Below, piece by piece: positions 44,444 through 53,405 of a DNA stretch of 64,000 nucleotides (positions are counted from its first letter, which is position 1; every line of letters begins with the position of its first letter). Where the stretch lies: positions 46,877-110,876 of the forward strand of contig CAYVMO010000009.1 in the NCBI GenBank assembly GCA_964452645.1. The letters run 5' to 3'. This DNA is from CAYXTW01 sp964452645. Lineage in GTDB: Bacteria > Zixibacteria > MSB-5A5 > GN15 > PGXB01. The translations under genes and the position numbers were made by a program. The notes under the pieces are model-generated. The model saw only the letters and a list, made by a program, of their open reading frames with translations. It made no database searches and was not told the origin of the DNA.

Positions 44444-47400
44444 CTATTTCATCAAGATCATCTTTCGACTTTGCTGAAAATCACCGGCTTTCAGGCGATA
44501 GAAATACACACCTGATGCAGCCGCCTGACCGCGGTCATTATCGCCATTCCAGACAACACTATTTTCTCCGGCCTGACCCAGACCGTTGAAGACCGTCTTA
44601 ACTCTCTCACCGAGAATATTAAACACTTCAACCGTGGCGTTCATCGGCTCGGGCAGCGAGAACAAGATTGTCGTCGCAGGATTGAACGGATTGGGATAAT
44701 TCTGAGCCAGTTTGAACTCCTTGGGCAGCAATCCGGCGCCGGTTCTGGCTGTTAGCGGGCCGACTTCGAGTCTGTCGCCGTTGGCCGTCCAGGTGAAACT
44801 CTCGGCCGATTCGACGCCGTTAACCACGAGAATAAACTCGTCACCGATTGCCACGCCTTCTTTAACATCGGTGGCCGGATCGTCGGCATAGACCGGCATG
44901 AATCCGAACATGCCGTCTTTTCCGACTTCCGCGGCACCGATTACGCGCCCATCAGCGTCGACCGCCTGAATTTCAGCTCCGGCCGGGACAACGTTACCGT
45001 CAAGCGTTAATTCGTACGAATAGAGATTCATCCATTGACGCGAAACATTGATCTCGGCTCCCGGAATCGCCTTGGCGGCGAACGTCGGTGTCTGTCTGAA
45101 TACGACTGAAGGACCGGTACCCGGATAAATAAGGTCGCCGTCGTTTAAAACATTGACCCAGTAACCGTAGCCGGGACCCATGTAGTTAAGATTGGAATAA
45201 CCCGGCAGGCTGGGATCGTAGGTCAAACCGACACCGTTGACAAATCCGAGCGCAACCACCAGCTGATCATGGATTGACGATAATGCATGGGGAATGGTGT
45301 CGACAATTTGCGGCAAATAAGAGACAAGGTTCCACCCTGCCTCAAGCTGAATCGGCGTCGTGGCGGCAACCGGAACACCGGTTATTACCAAGTCGGCAGC
45401 GCAGTTCGTCCTGACCCAGTAACCATGGAAATGGTCAAGATTCCAGAGCGTTGAAAATTCCGGCAACTCGGGATCATAAGTATATCCACCCTGCTCGAAA
45501 CCGAGGACTATCTCAATGCAGTTCGATATCGAGGACAGTATCTGCAAGATGTTATCGCTGGGAGTATCGACATTCCAGGATATCAGGTTCCAGCCTTGCG
45601 CCAGATGGATGGTTCGATCCTCGACGGTAAAGACGTCGAGACATGTTTCGAAATTATCACCCATCGCCGTCCAGATCGTTTCGCCGTCCGTTGTGGCCGG
45701 GACGCCGTTGATAAAGAAAGCGATACTATCGCCCGGCTCGGCGCCTTCATCTTCGGCGGAGAATATATCATCGCGGTAAACCGGCATAATGCCGTACTTA
45801 CCGGCTTCATCGACATAGAAAGTTCCACAGTGCACACCGTCCGGATCATAAGCGTCAACGACCGATCCGACTGGGAGCGGCACTCCGGAATAGAAATTGT
45901 CCTGGCAATAGAATCCGACCCACTCGTTGGTTGGTGTCACCGGTGAGACCGGCGTGAGAACAACTTCAATGCCCAGTTCACCGAGTTGAACATCTTCCAC
46001 CAGGCCCGGGTAATATCCTTCCTTGTAGGCATAGACGTCGAACGGCGAAATGCCGACCGAGTGACAGGCAAATTGCCCGGCGATATCGGTCGTATCACCC
46101 AGTACCCAGTAACCGTTGGGGAAATCATTCCAGATTTCAACAAAAGCGCCTTCGATTTCATTTCCGGCGGTATCGATTACGCGGCCGCACAGATATGCGG
46201 TATCCGGTCCGACGATCACGCCGCCGGTATCGAAGTGCGGCGCAATCATATTCATGGATTCATCGAAAAATGATAAGCCGCCGGACGGGGGAATAATCGT
46301 ATCATAGACAGCTACAAAAGCCGGGTCGGCAGTTGGCGAAACGCTGAAATGCAGTTTGGCCAGCAGTCCGCGACCGGCGTAAATCGGGTCGGAAAATATC
46401 GGCATAATGTCAATCTGAACCCGGCGCGTGGCATTATCGATAACGACCGGTTTATTATCGACCGAGTCGACGCGCGTACCGTCAAAGGTAACTTCATTTA
46501 ACTGCAAGTCGTCCGAATTCCACGCTAACGGCAAATTAATCGCCGCAAGGGGCTCGAAATTTCGGAAATAAACGGGGACAATGACATCGGTACCGACCCG
46601 CCCGGGAACAGTGGATACCCAAACCGAGTCTTCGGTTTCCGGGCCGACGCTGACCACTTCCAGTGTCACCGGGACGGCGACATTCGGGAAGACGTTCGAA
46701 TCGACATCAGGCGTAATTAAGATCGTATCATAATACATTCCGGAGTCGAGCCCGATGGTCGAGACACCCAACGGTAGCGACATGGGCGTGTTATAAGGCG
46801 GCATCCCCAGCGGATTAACCGCCAGCCAGCTACTGTTATTATAGTATAAGAATCCGATCTCGCGGCCGAAGATTTCAAAGACGTTCAGTGACGAGCTGGT
46901 GACCTCACCCTCATTGAGTACGAAGTTGAATTCCTCCGGGGTCGTGTTGACAACATAATCGGTATCAACGGTCAATGTGACCGGGATCCTGACACTTACC
47001 ATCGGATCATCCCAAATGTACCCCGCGTCATCTGCACTAATCGTGTCATAATATACGCCCGGTATCAGGCCGGTAGTGTTTATGTCAAAAAAGACCGATT
47101 CCGGCGTCATATAATTATCGGGATGATCGTGGAAATTTAGCCAACTGCTGCCGGCCACTGTACCAGCACTAAATTCAAGATTATAACCGTGTTCTTCATA
47201 AATATAAAAGCTTTGATCGAGTAAGGAATCGCCGAGTTCCAAATTAAATTCGAAGGCATCAGGACTATAGAGGACAACCAAATCGGCCATCAATATTGTA
47301 ACCTGAACCGGAATATAAAGGGGCGTATTTGACGGGTCACTCAATGACGTGACAACAATCGTATCATAAAGATAACCGGGCATTATGTTATCATGCGAAA

Positions 47401-49390
47401 CATAAAATGGAATCGAGATGAGGGTCGTCGGAGGTTCGGTATAGTCCGGAAGATGCAGCCACGAACTACTGTTTGTGTACGTGAACTGGACTTCCTGACC
47501 GTACATTTCACTTATTGTCAGCGTATCCCAGGCCGTGTCACCGGCTGCAGTGGAAAAAGTAAATGAAGTCGGATCGGCAACCAGGAAATATCCGTTCGGC
47601 TCGCAGACTAACATAAGTTCGACCGCGATTGTCTGAGGCGAATTGTCGGCCCCCGGCGCAGAAATAGTCAGCGTGTCATATAAGTAGGCAGTATCGCCGA
47701 CGGCAACCGATATTTCAGGGACATTGGCCCAGACAATCCAGACCTCAATCGTCCCGGCATCAACGCCATTGGCCGGTTCAAAACCAAGCCAGCTTTCATT
47801 GGCCGTGACGGTCCAGTTCAGAGTCCCCTCACCCGTGTTGGAGATGTCAAATGAGAGAGAATCCAGTTCAGCCGGCGTCAGACCGTCGTCGCAGATGTTG
47901 CCTTCAAATCTGAGAATATTCGGTTGAACCGATAGTTCAGGAACATAGTTACCTGTTTCATTAACGGTAACAACTACAATCTCAGTATCCGCAAACATAC
48001 CGTCCCACGCGTAAAAGAGAATATTGTATGTCCCTGATTGATCGAGGTCGGGATTAAATGTAAACGTCCCGACACCGGTTCCGCTATCAAAAAATGCGGC
48101 ATTGGGAGGGAGTGAATCGGCGCCAATAGACGGGATTGTGCCGTCCGGATCCCATGCCGTAATATTTCTAACGTAATGATCGCCCTCGTTGAGGAATATC
48201 GGCCCGATACTGTCAAGGACGGGGAATTGATTACCTACGTCATCAACCGTTATCGTAACCACTTCGGAATCGATATCGTGGCTGTCATCAGCATAAAACG
48301 TCACAGTATAAACGCCGGCATCAGTATAATACGGTGTCCAATCAAATAGCCCGACACCATTGCCACTATCGACGAATGTGGCCGTACCAGGTAAGGCCGA
48401 GGTCGAAAGCGTTATTGGATCTCCATCGTCATCGATCGCATTCACCAAGAAACTCAGAGCGTTTGACTCAAAAACCTCCTGATCGCCAATGGGTGTTAAT
48501 TCCGGGGGCCGGTTAACATCGTTAACCGTAATGGTTATTTCTTCAAAAACGGTATCTATCCCGTCAGTGGCATAAAATGTTACCGGATAGCTGCCCGCCT
48601 GATCAAAGGTCGGGGTCCAGCTGAATGTCCCGGTGGTATCAGGATTATCAACGAAATCGGCTCCAGTTGGAAGGGTGGACGTAAACAATGTCGGCGTCGT
48701 GGCGTCAGGATCGCCGGAATAAACAATAAAAGTTAGAAGAGAATTTTCATCGGCTTCTTTGTTGCCTATGTTATAAAGCACCGGTGGCTGATTAGGCGGG
48801 GGAGCTGAAGTGTCGACCACTGACCAGCAGTACGGTCCATTAAAGTCAGGCGATGGGGGATCCAGGAGCCAGTCAAAGGTAGGAGTCCGACCACCTATTG
48901 AGTCGATACAAAATGTTCCGGCTTCGTCGCTCTGGAAATTAAATTGGAGATACAATTGCTCACCCAGATTAAACGGCCAGCCGGCAGTGGCGATGCCCGT
49001 AAAGTTTATCGAGTCAGGCAAATTGCCTTCGTAACTCCATGGATTATTCTGAAAAAACATATTCCAGAATCCGTCAAAACCATTTAATATCTCGATGTTT
49101 CCGGTTGGGCCGATTCCACCAACATTAATATGCGTGACATTCTGAATACTTGCATCCGGGCTATAAAACGAAAAAGGCATGCTATATGTCAAACGATAAC
49201 CTGTAGCCGGATTGGCTGCGACAGAATCATTATTGTTCATGTAAATTCCGACCGTAAACGGTTCTCCCATTATGAGCGTGTCGGGCGCCAATAAAGGGGC
49301 GGCCTCGGCACGGACGGTCATGGCCTTGACCTGCCCGGCCATTATAAATAAAAGGCATACCATGGCTATGGCAAAAAGGATTTGTCTCAT
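44444..49390 (-). CDS. Giant secreted multidomain protein with cohesin-like domain and type IX sorting tail
   Basis: This 1648-aa protein has a signal peptide (to about residue 24), then the same N-terminal module as the 17717 protein (25-205). Three He_PIG/cadherin-like Ig repeats (about 205-490, each with 'NEGD'/'VFESNALSF' openings and TVNDV ends) and BACON-like repeats (about 490-915) follow. A cohesin-like domain lies at about 920-1060 (GRVGTDVIVPVYFRN, LAAINLPLAWNSDDL). Then come a carboxypeptidase-regulatory-like domain (about 1063-1145), two PVGS/DAYD-type modules flanking WNLISW/WNLVSYLP repeats, and a type IX tail (FKLAQNYPNPFNPATT to the end). It is a surface scaffold. The cohesin-like part could hold dockerin proteins of the same genome, by inference. 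Confidence 0.9.
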   Translation of the reverse strand: MRQILFAIAMVCLLFIMAGQVKAMTVRAEAAPLLAPDTLIMGEPFTVGIYMNNNDSVAANPATGYRLTYSMPFSFYSPDASIQNVTHINVGGIGPTGNIEILNGFDGFWNMFFQNNPWSYEGNLPDSINFTGIATAGWPFNLGEQLYLQFNFQSDEAGTFCIDSIGGRTPTFDWLLDPPSPDFNGPYCWSVVDTSAPPPNQPPVLYNIGNKEADENSLLTFIVYSGDPDATTPTLFTSTLPTGADFVDNPDTTGTFSWTPTFDQAGSYPVTFYATDGIDTVFEEITITVNDVNRPPELTPIGDQEVFESNALSFLVNAIDDDGDPITLSTSALPGTATFVDSGNGVGLFDWTPYYTDAGVYTVTFYADDSHDIDSEVVTITVDDVGNQFPVLDSIGPIFLNEGDHYVRNITAWDPDGTIPSIGADSLPPNAAFFDSGTGVGTFTFNPDLDQSGTYNILFYAWDGMFADTEIVVVTVNETGNYVPELSVQPNILRFEGNICDDGLTPAELDSLSFDISNTGEGTLNWTVTANESWLGFEPANGVDAGTIEVWIVWANVPEISVAVGDTAYLYDTLTISAPGADNSPQTIAVELMLVCEPNGYFLVADPTSFTFSTAAGDTAWDTLTISEMYGQEVQFTYTNSSSWLHLPDYTEPPTTLISIPFYVSHDNIMPGYLYDTIVVTSLSDPSNTPLYIPVQVTILMADLVVLYSPDAFEFNLELGDSLLDQSFYIYEEHGYNLEFSAGTVAGSSWLNFHDHPDNYMTPESVFFDINTTGLIPGVYYDTISADDAGYIWDDPMVSVRIPVTLTVDTDYVVNTTPEEFNFVLNEGEVTSSSLNVFEIFGREIGFLYYNNSSWLAVNPLGMPPYNTPMSLPLGVSTIGLDSGMYYDTILITPDVDSNVFPNVAVPVTLEVVSVGPETEDSVWVSTVPGRVGTDVIVPVYFRNFEPLAAINLPLAWNSDDLQLNEVTFDGTRVDSVDNKPVVIDNATRRVQIDIMPIFSDPIYAGRGLLAKLHFSVSPTADPAFVAVYDTIIPPSGGLSFFDESMNMIAPHFDTGGVIVGPDTAYLCGRVIDTAGNEIEGAFVEIWNDFPNGYWVLGDTTDIAGQFACHSVGISPFDVYAYKEGYYPGLVEDVQLGELGIEVVLTPVSPVTPTNEWVGFYCQDNFYSGVPLPVGSVVDAYDPDGVHCGTFYVDEAGKYGIMPVYRDDIFSAEDEGAEPGDSIAFFINGVPATTDGETIWTAMGDNFETCLDVFTVEDRTIHLAQGWNLISWNVDTPSDNILQILSSISNCIEIVLGFEQGGYTYDPELPEFSTLWNLDHFHGYWVRTNCAADLVITGVPVAATTPIQLEAGWNLVSYLPQIVDTIPHALSSIHDQLVVALGFVNGVGLTYDPSLPGYSNLNYMGPGYGYWVNVLNDGDLIYPGTGPSVVFRQTPTFAAKAIPGAEINVSRQWMNLYSYELTLDGNVVPAGAEIQAVDADGRVIGAAEVGKDGMFGFMPVYADDPATDVKEGVAIGDEFILVVNGVESAESFTWTANGDRLEVGPLTARTGAGLLPKEFKLAQNYPNPFNPATTILFSLPEPMNATVEVFNILGERVKTVFNGLGQAGENSVVWNGDNDRGQAAASGVYFYRLKAGDFQQSRKMILMK

Positions 49391-49740
49391 CGCAAAACTC
49401 CCATTCTGTTTCGATTGTTTGTATTGTTATTTTGCATACTCACTCGATATAACGTACCTTTCGTATCAAGCGAAGACCGGAGCCGGGTAATTTGGCGCGG
49501 GTCTATCACCTCGTAAGACACAGGTTACATTAATATGGCGGTTCAAAAACCGGGCACCAGTTGCCTTATCATTACGCTTCAGCAAAGCCAGTACCAAGAT
49601 TTCTTTAATGTGTCGCTGAGCGAGTAAATATTTATTATTTCGCAAGTATTATAAATAATTGCGGCGATTTGTCAAGCCAATTACTTGATGTCCGCCGGCC
49701 GAATACGCAATAAAGTGCATATATTTACGCTTTGTGAGGA
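49391..49740. other. 350-base region containing the leader of the 1648-aa protein gene
   Basis: On the minus strand, a leader of about 250 bases lies between the promoter at 49648 and the ATG at 49390. It has a small stem-loop (CGGTT/AACCG, 49539-49552) and GC-rich blocks around 49490-49515 that stand out from the AT-rich surroundings. I see no open reading frame and no match to a riboswitch family I can name. Downstream of the VanZ stop no clear terminator is visible. Confidence 0.6.
49648..49675 (-). promoter_or_regulatory. Promoter of the 1648-aa protein gene
   Basis: TTGACA, a 16-base spacer and TATAAT: both hexamers are perfect consensus, which is rare, and suggests strong constitutive expression unless the leader regulates it. 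Confidence 0.88.
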
Positions 49741-50118
49741 TTAGCCGGAAAGGCGTTTTTTATGTCTTAGATGGAGGATTATAATCAACAGAAATCCACC
49801 CAGGATATCCGCAATGGCGTCAAAGACATCGGAATCGCGGCCGGGAATATGGGACTGAAAATATTCGTCAAAAAAGGCAAATAAGGCCAGAAATATCGTC
49901 GAGAAGTAGACGATAAATTTGAATTTCCGGGACGGAATGAGATGTCGAAATGATCGATATATTAAAAAGGCAAAAACGGCATACTCAAGAAAATGAATCA
50001 GCTTGTCGTATTTGAACAGGCTGATATCCGGCGGTCTTAAATTGGGGATAGATGAGACATAGATTATCAATCCCGCATAAAGAATGGCCGGCAGATGGTA
50101 AATCAAAAACTTCTTCAT
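49741..50118 (-). CDS. VanZ-family membrane protein
   Basis: This 125-aa protein has four membrane spans and the VanZ pattern: FKYDKLIHFLEYAVFAFLIY (His and Glu in the second span) and ALFAFFDEYFQSHIPGRDSDVFD, then a last span with ADILGGFLLIII. VanZ-like proteins are named after the teicoplanin-resistance gene but are widespread and of unknown biochemical role, often linked to envelope polymers. The gene is divergent from the GNAT gene at 50290. Confidence 0.88.
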   Translation of the reverse strand: MKKFLIYHLPAILYAGLIIYVSSIPNLRPPDISLFKYDKLIHFLEYAVFAFLIYRSFRHLIPSRKFKFIVYFSTIFLALFAFFDEYFQSHIPGRDSDVFDAIADILGGFLLIIILHLRHKKRLSG

Positions 50119-50237
50119 TTTATCAATTTCTTATGCCATAAACCATTACATAAGCGCATCGTTGTCGAAACGTAAGCTAAAAAGTCTACGGGTCAAGTCA
50201 TTATTTCTATTTCGACGGAATATAGGGAATATTTGAC

Positions 50238-50267
50238 TTGACATCATCGCGAAAAATCCACTTAAAT
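50238..50267 (+). promoter_or_regulatory. Possible promoter of the GNAT gene
   Basis: TTGACA, an 18-base spacer and TTAAAT. If used, transcription begins near 50274, downstream of the first in-frame ATG (50266), which favours the ATG at 50290 as the start. Confidence 0.42.
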
Positions 50268-50289
50268 GAGGGAAAAATCGTGGGTATTT

Positions 50290-50865
50290 ATGACGAAAAA
50301 GAATATTGATTTGGAACTGTTTCGGACAATACCGAGTTTTGTCGGGAAAAACGTCTACTTGCGGCCGACGGCGCCCGAAGATGCGGAACATACATATCGC
50401 TGGTTCCTGGCCTCGGAGCCGCAGTCGCAAACCTGCCATGAGGTAATATTGACGTCGCCGGCCGAGTATGTCGAGCGGATGAAAAAACGCGAGTTGAAAA
50501 AAGACGAGGGGGATTTTGTTATAGTTGCAATCGAGGATAATCGGTTGGTCGGCAAACTTCGTTATTTCCATCTGAATACGCTTAACCGTTCGGCCGAACT
50601 GGGATATATTATTGCGCCCGACGCCCGGAAACAGGGATACGCCAAAGAAGGAATGACGCTTTTAATTAAATATCTTTTCACGGACCTGAACCTGAATAAA
50701 GTGTATGCGCAGACGGCATCGTTCAATAAGGCCTCCAATATACTTCTGGAATCGCTCGGTTTCAAACTTGACGGGACATTGCGGCAGCATCATTATTATA
50801 AAGGTGATTTGTACGACGATATGTTGTATTCGCTTCTGAAATTCGAGTGCAGTTTTCTGAGATAG
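50290..50865 (+). CDS. GNAT N-acetyltransferase, RimJ/RimL-like
   Basis: This product of about 191 aa from the ATG at 50290 (199 from an ATG at 50266) has the GNAT core. It begins NVYLRPTAPEDAEHTYRWF, continues VGKLRYFHLNTLNRSAELGYIIAPDARKQG (acetyl-CoA binding loop of the form R..G.A.E) and ends with YAQTASFNKASNILLESLGF. The last block is the typical 'N..S..LLEK.GF' element of RimJ/RimL-type enzymes. The acceptor may be a protein N-terminus, an antibiotic or a sugar; sequence does not decide. Confidence 0.85.
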   Translation: MTKKNIDLELFRTIPSFVGKNVYLRPTAPEDAEHTYRWFLASEPQSQTCHEVILTSPAEYVERMKKRELKKDEGDFVIVAIEDNRLVGKLRYFHLNTLNRSAELGYIIAPDARKQGYAKEGMTLLIKYLFTDLNLNKVYAQTASFNKASNILLESLGFKLDGTLRQHHYYKGDLYDDMLYSLLKFECSFLR

Positions 50866-50967
50866 AGTCGCCGATAAAGCGGAAAAATAAATTAATCCAT
50901 AAAAGCCAATATTATCACCGTAATATTTTAGTGTTAATGGATAATAATTCGAGCAAAGGAAGACGGT

Positions 50968-51405
50968 ATGAAGATAAGTGATGTCCTTAAGGCAAAAGGC
51001 AAAAGTATAGAAAGCATCAGCCCCGACAGCAGTATCCGGGAAGCGATGGATAAAATATCGGCCAAGCGGATCGGCTCGTTGATAGTGATGAAGGACGGTA
51101 TCGCGGTCGGTATCATCAGTGAGCGGGATATTTTCAGGCTGATGGCGACGCATGGCGAAGCGGCTTTTTCCAGACCGGTCAAGGACTATATGACCGAGAA
51201 TCTGGTGGTGTGCGTCCCGGATGACGATATCGATACGGCGATGGCGTGCATGACCAATAATCGTTTCCGGCATCTGCCGATTGTCGAGAATAAGCGGGTG
51301 GTCGGGATTATTTCGATCGGCGATGTTGTCAAGGCGCAGGTACATAATCTGAAAGTCGAGAATCATTATTTGATAGATTATATCACGGGCAAATACCCGG
51401 GATAA
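50968..51405 (+). CDS. Tandem CBS-domain protein
   Basis: This 145-aa protein consists of two CBS domains and nothing else. The first holds IREAMDKISAKRIGSLIVM then VGIISERDIFR, the second DTAMACMTNNRFRHLPIV then VVGIISIGDVVKAQ. Pairs of CBS domains bind adenosyl ligands such as AMP, ATP or SAM and act as energy sensors. AAGGAAG lies before the ATG. There is no attached enzyme, so the protein probably works on a partner. The HxxVKxxM-type ending is not recognised. Confidence 0.9.
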   Translation: MKISDVLKAKGKSIESISPDSSIREAMDKISAKRIGSLIVMKDGIAVGIISERDIFRLMATHGEAAFSRPVKDYMTENLVVCVPDDDIDTAMACMTNNRFRHLPIVENKRVVGIISIGDVVKAQVHNLKVENHYLIDYITGKYPG

Positions 51406-52041
51406 TGCAGTCATCGCGGTTCCCGATAGACTACATCTGAAAATGGGTTCGTTTCCGATTTTGGTAGAAAAAACCGTCATTGCCGCGCAGGCGGAAATCT
51501 ATAAAACTTAAATTGTATATCATTAAGCTTACTTTTATGGATCCCGGCCTTTGCAAGGATGGCAGGGCCGGATGCGGCGGATCTTTTTGCAAGTCGCCAG
51601 TCACGTTTTAAGGCGCAGCAACAATGCGTACGGATTACATATAAAAACATCATTTTTTCGCCTCTTTTGAGATGGAAAAGTCGTGTAACGGGTTGTGGGG
51701 GTTGATAGTACAATGAATTGGGTTCGTTTGGCATATTTTAACATCTTTTTTTTCGATCTTTCGCCCCTGGAAAAAAGGACCAGTTTTGGGTTGGCGGTAA
51801 TGATGTGTAGTGTTTTTGTAAAATATCGCATTTCCAAATCCGTCCTTTTTCATGTTTCTATATAACGGCCGGGAGCCAGGATTAACATTGATTGAGTGGC
51901 GATTTTGTATTTTAACGTACATTTGATAGCTAAGTCCATATTTAACTTGACATTATATTTGTATTTTGATATATTGTTAATGTTTGGTGCTGGCATATAT
52001 TTAAGGCAAGTGATTTAAAATTCGTTTCTCAGGAGGGGAGA
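51406..52041. other. 636-base intergenic region with degenerate dispersed repeats
   Basis: This region holds no gene I can support. From 51475 to 51560 it has a degenerate palindrome-like repeat pair (cattgccgcgcaggcgg and its ccggcctttgcaagg partner). Around 51640-51830 is a block whose minus-strand frames read peptides such as AKRTQF, CQTNPI and NEPNS in the three phases. I take it to be a dispersed non-coding element rather than genes. The promoter at 51947 lies at the right end. Confidence 0.6.
51947..51975 (+). promoter_or_regulatory. Promoter of the small dockerin protein gene
   Basis: TTGACA, a 17-base spacer and TATATT; the leader is about 60 bases long and ends in the strong ribosome site AGGAGGGGAG. 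Confidence 0.85.
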
Positions 52042-52590
52042 ATGAAAAAAATCAAGGTTCTTTTCCTTTTGTTAGCAATTCTGTTCGGCTCGATCGGTAC
52101 TGCATCCGCTCAATATTTCGAGGACTGCGGAGTGGTCGAAGCGGGTGTTGAGGCCGGTTGCTATATGTTTAATTCGGATCATTTCGGCCGGTACGAACTT
52201 ATGTATTTCCCGGAGCCGCCGGAAGTCGGGGCATATCTAAGAATTTTCGGGACTCTTGACACCTCGGGATATTATACATGGTGCATGGAGGGTGATGGTC
52301 AACTGTATGAGGATTCCAGCAGGGACTGTGATTTCGAATGCGATTGCCTGCCGGCGGACGCCGACGGGGATGGGTATGTGAGGATCTTCGATGCCACCTA
52401 TATAATAAATTATTTATATTTAAACGGCCCAGAGCCGACACCGTACGCCTTGTGTAGCGCTGACGGAAATGCTGATTGTGTAGTTAATCTTTTTGATGTA
52501 CTCTGGGTTATTTATTGGCTTTACCTTGGTGGAAGTTATATATACACGTGCGATGAATGGTTGGTGCACTGCGGCCCGCCGTTGAGATAG
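52042..52590 (+). CDS. Small secreted dockerin protein
   Basis: This 182-aa protein has a signal peptide (MKKIKVLFLLLAILFGSIG, cleavage near ASA) and a compact Cys-containing domain of about 80 residues (FEDCGVVEAGVEAGCYMF... ECDCLP). It ends in a two-repeat dockerin (ADADGDGYVRIFD and ADGNADCVVNLFD, each followed by a YLY helix). The first calcium loop is canonical, while the second has Ala and Cys at positions usually occupied by Asp and Gly. AGGAGGGGAG precedes the ATG. The small size suggests a mobile subunit of a dockerin-cohesin assembly. The N-terminal domain is unrecognised. Confidence 0.85.
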   Translation: MKKIKVLFLLLAILFGSIGTASAQYFEDCGVVEAGVEAGCYMFNSDHFGRYELMYFPEPPEVGAYLRIFGTLDTSGYYTWCMEGDGQLYEDSSRDCDFECDCLPADADGDGYVRIFDATYIINYLYLNGPEPTPYALCSADGNADCVVNLFDVLWVIYWLYLGGSYIYTCDEWLVHCGPPLR

Positions 52591-52660
52591 TCATGTATTA
52601 ATAGTTGGCGCACCCTTCCTTTGTCAGGATTTCACGAGGACGTACGCCAACCACGAATAA

Positions 52661-52706
52661 TGAACCCACCGCAGAGTGGTGGGCGACCCCAGCCTACGCT
52701 GGCTGG
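52661..52706. repeat. Palindromic repeat units upstream of the second GNAT gene
   Basis: Two small hairpins lie side by side: CCCACC/GGTGGG (52665-52683) and CCAGCC/GGCTGG (52689-52706). The second stem includes the first bases of the ribosome-binding site of the following gene. Related sequence (CCACCCGC...GCGGTGG) occurs just after that gene. Confidence 0.55.
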
Positions 52707-52713
52707 AGAGAAC

Positions 52714-53256
52714 ATGACTAATCATAATAATCATGATTCTCAGCTCCCTATTCGCCTTCGATATCTATCCAATAAGTCGGAGGATATATTTCTTTTGCAA
52801 AGTATCTTGGAGCGTGCTGCTGATCACCGAATTTTAACAACAGGTTTACCCCTAGAAGCGCACGCGGCGGAAGATATGATATCTTTTAACGATTATCCGG
52901 TCAAACCAAAGGAACGATATCTGATCGGATTGGAAATCGGTTTATCGCCAATAGGATATGCCTGGATTCTTCGGGGTTTTCCCAAGATGGGTACTACGGT
53001 TATCGTCGATTTGATTTTAGTCCCTGATTATCGGGGAAAGGGATTCGGGCGGCGTTGCTACGATGCGATTGAACGATTAATTTTGCAGTGGGAAGAATGT
53101 ACACGGATTCGAATTGGTGTTCTTGGTGTCAATTCCCGGGTAGTACCGTTTTGGCGGAAAATGGGATTCATCGCGACAGGCGAACGTTTTAATGAGGCGC
53201 ATGGAAGTATTAAAACCGAAACGATAGTCTTCGAGAAAATTATTTCACGCATTTGA
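52714..53256 (+). CDS. GNAT N-acetyltransferase
   Basis: The ATG at 52714 has GGAGAG five bases upstream and gives 180 residues; the longer frame from 52621 runs through repeat DNA and is rejected. The GNAT acetyl-CoA loop is clear: TTVIVDLILVPDYRGKGFGRRCYDAIE, with the R/Q-x-x-G-x-G/A core RGKGFG. It is followed by IGVLGVNSRVVPFWRKMGF, the characteristic last strand and helix. The acceptor is unknown. Palindromic repeats on both sides set it apart from neighbours and could point to insertion as a cassette. Confidence 0.85.
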   Translation: MTNHNNHDSQLPIRLRYLSNKSEDIFLLQSILERAADHRILTTGLPLEAHAAEDMISFNDYPVKPKERYLIGLEIGLSPIGYAWILRGFPKMGTTVIVDLILVPDYRGKGFGRRCYDAIERLILQWEECTRIRIGVLGVNSRVVPFWRKMGFIATGERFNEAHGSIKTETIVFEKIISRI

Positions 53257-53405
53257 TTGTTTAGGATGTATTCCAACCGGGTAGCCCACCCGCCCTGCGG
53301 TGGATTTCTTCCTGTCACAATTCAACACCATAATGTCTAATTTGGACATAATTTAATATAATTGGTCTTATTTGATTTATCAACCTTATTTGATTGTTCG
53401 AAGAG

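Noticed and set aside
49272..49490. 72-aa plus-strand frame at the start of the 1648-aa gene
   Set aside because: It is antisense to the signal peptide region and has no independent evidence.
51477..51922. Three overlapping minus-strand frames of 78-90 aa
   Set aside because: They overlap each other in different phases on a repeat-like block, have no ribosome sites and show peptide strings typical of translated non-coding repeats.
52621..52713. N-terminal extension of the second GNAT protein
   Set aside because: The extra 31 codons run through palindromic repeat DNA, and the ATG at 52714 has a proper ribosome-binding site.
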